A stretch of DNA of 64,000 nucleotides, from positions 62,001-126,000 of the forward strand of contig NZ_JWHR01000068.1 of assembly GCF_000808015.1 (NCBI RefSeq). Direction: 5' to 3'. The position numbers and the translations under genes are program-made. The DNA comes from Terrisporobacter othiniensis. Its GTDB lineage: Bacteria > Bacillota > Clostridia > Peptostreptococcales > Peptostreptococcaceae. This document shows positions 63,837-64,000 of this stretch, piece after piece; position 1 is the first letter of the stretch, and each line of letters begins with the position of its first letter. The notes beneath the pieces were generated by a model. The model searched no databases and was not told where the DNA came from. It worked only from the letters and a program-made list of their open reading frames with translations.

Positions 63837-64000
63837 ATGAAAAATAAAATAAATGGAATATTAGAAAATGCACTAAGAGAAGGAAAGAATATAAAGTTAA
63901 GTTCGAATGATTATAAAGAATTAATTAAATATCTTAATCCTATAGCAAAGAAATTTGTAAGAATGCTATGTGATCAAGGACACATAAAATCAGACATAGT
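63837..64000 (+). CDS. Phage hypothetical protein (partial, runs off the edge)
   Basis: From ATG 63837 the first 54 residues are visible (MKNKINGILENALREGKNIK, then DYKELIKYLNPIAKKFVRML). Preceded by AAGGATGG. Helical; family not recognisable from this part. Confidence 0.5.
   Translation, partial: MKNKINGILENALREGKNIKLSSNDYKELIKYLNPIAKKFVRMLCDQGHIKSDI

Overview
The window is low-GC DNA from a spore-forming Firmicute. It carries a complete cotJA-cotJB-cotJC spore-coat operon and a YtaF-type sporulation membrane protein. It also has smpB next to a tmRNA whose encoded tag is ANDNYALAA, GH25 lysozymes with SH3 domains, two M60 metalloproteases and a class I c-di-GMP riboswitch. This combination fits class Clostridia, most likely family Peptostreptococcaceae (Paraclostridium, Paeniclostridium or Clostridioides relatives). 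The family is an inference from gene content, not from a phylogenetic marker.

Layout. 1-13.8 kb is chromosomal: a chimeric two-component remnant, selO, a secreted propeller-like protein, two paralogous GH25 lysozymes flanking a BceAB-BceRS-type peptide-resistance locus, ytaF, a DUF998 protein and smpB. The tmRNA gene (13.83-14.17 kb) is the attachment site of a 19.3-kb integrated element. Its last 17 bases are repeated exactly at 33442-33458, and a doubled TTAGCACACA motif lies inside each end. From left to right the element holds two HEPN-domain genes (one ApeA-like antiphage protein), a tyrosine integrase, a CI-like repressor with four operators, Cro-like regulators, excisionase, phage replication genes (DnaD-like initiator, DnaB helicase), a J-domain protein, a sigma factor and an ArpU/RinA-like late regulator. 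No terminase, capsid or tail genes follow. Instead there is an HNH-like gene, about 3 kb of repeat-rich DNA containing a dead antirepressor, and a row of broken Hint-toxin cassettes whose immunity genes are still open.

An IS1182-family insertion sequence sits just beyond the right attachment site. After it come cotJABC, a decayed PAP2-like/XRE pair, a single-domain globin, a Fur-controlled siderophore ABC transporter, an IS3 transposase scar, an FtsX-type ABC transporter and a TraX-like protein. A c-di-GMP riboswitch with a terminator then precedes two very large secreted M60 (enhancin-like) proteases carrying carbohydrate-binding modules. These are followed by a redox cluster (TlpA-like lipoprotein, small CXXC protein, polyferredoxin membrane protein, response regulator and kinase).

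From about 60 kb to the end lies part of a second phage-like replication module: family A DNA polymerase, a small putative accessory protein, a D5-like primase/helicase and the start of another gene. Several genes are broken by single-base changes, some in short A runs; these could be real decay, slippage or assembly error. The strongest candidates for new biology are the HEPN pair at the integrase end, the repeat-rich 26.8-29.4 kb stretch with its doublets of 10-bp period, the toxin/immunity graveyard, and the possible -1 frameshift in the phage regulator at 18.98 kb.
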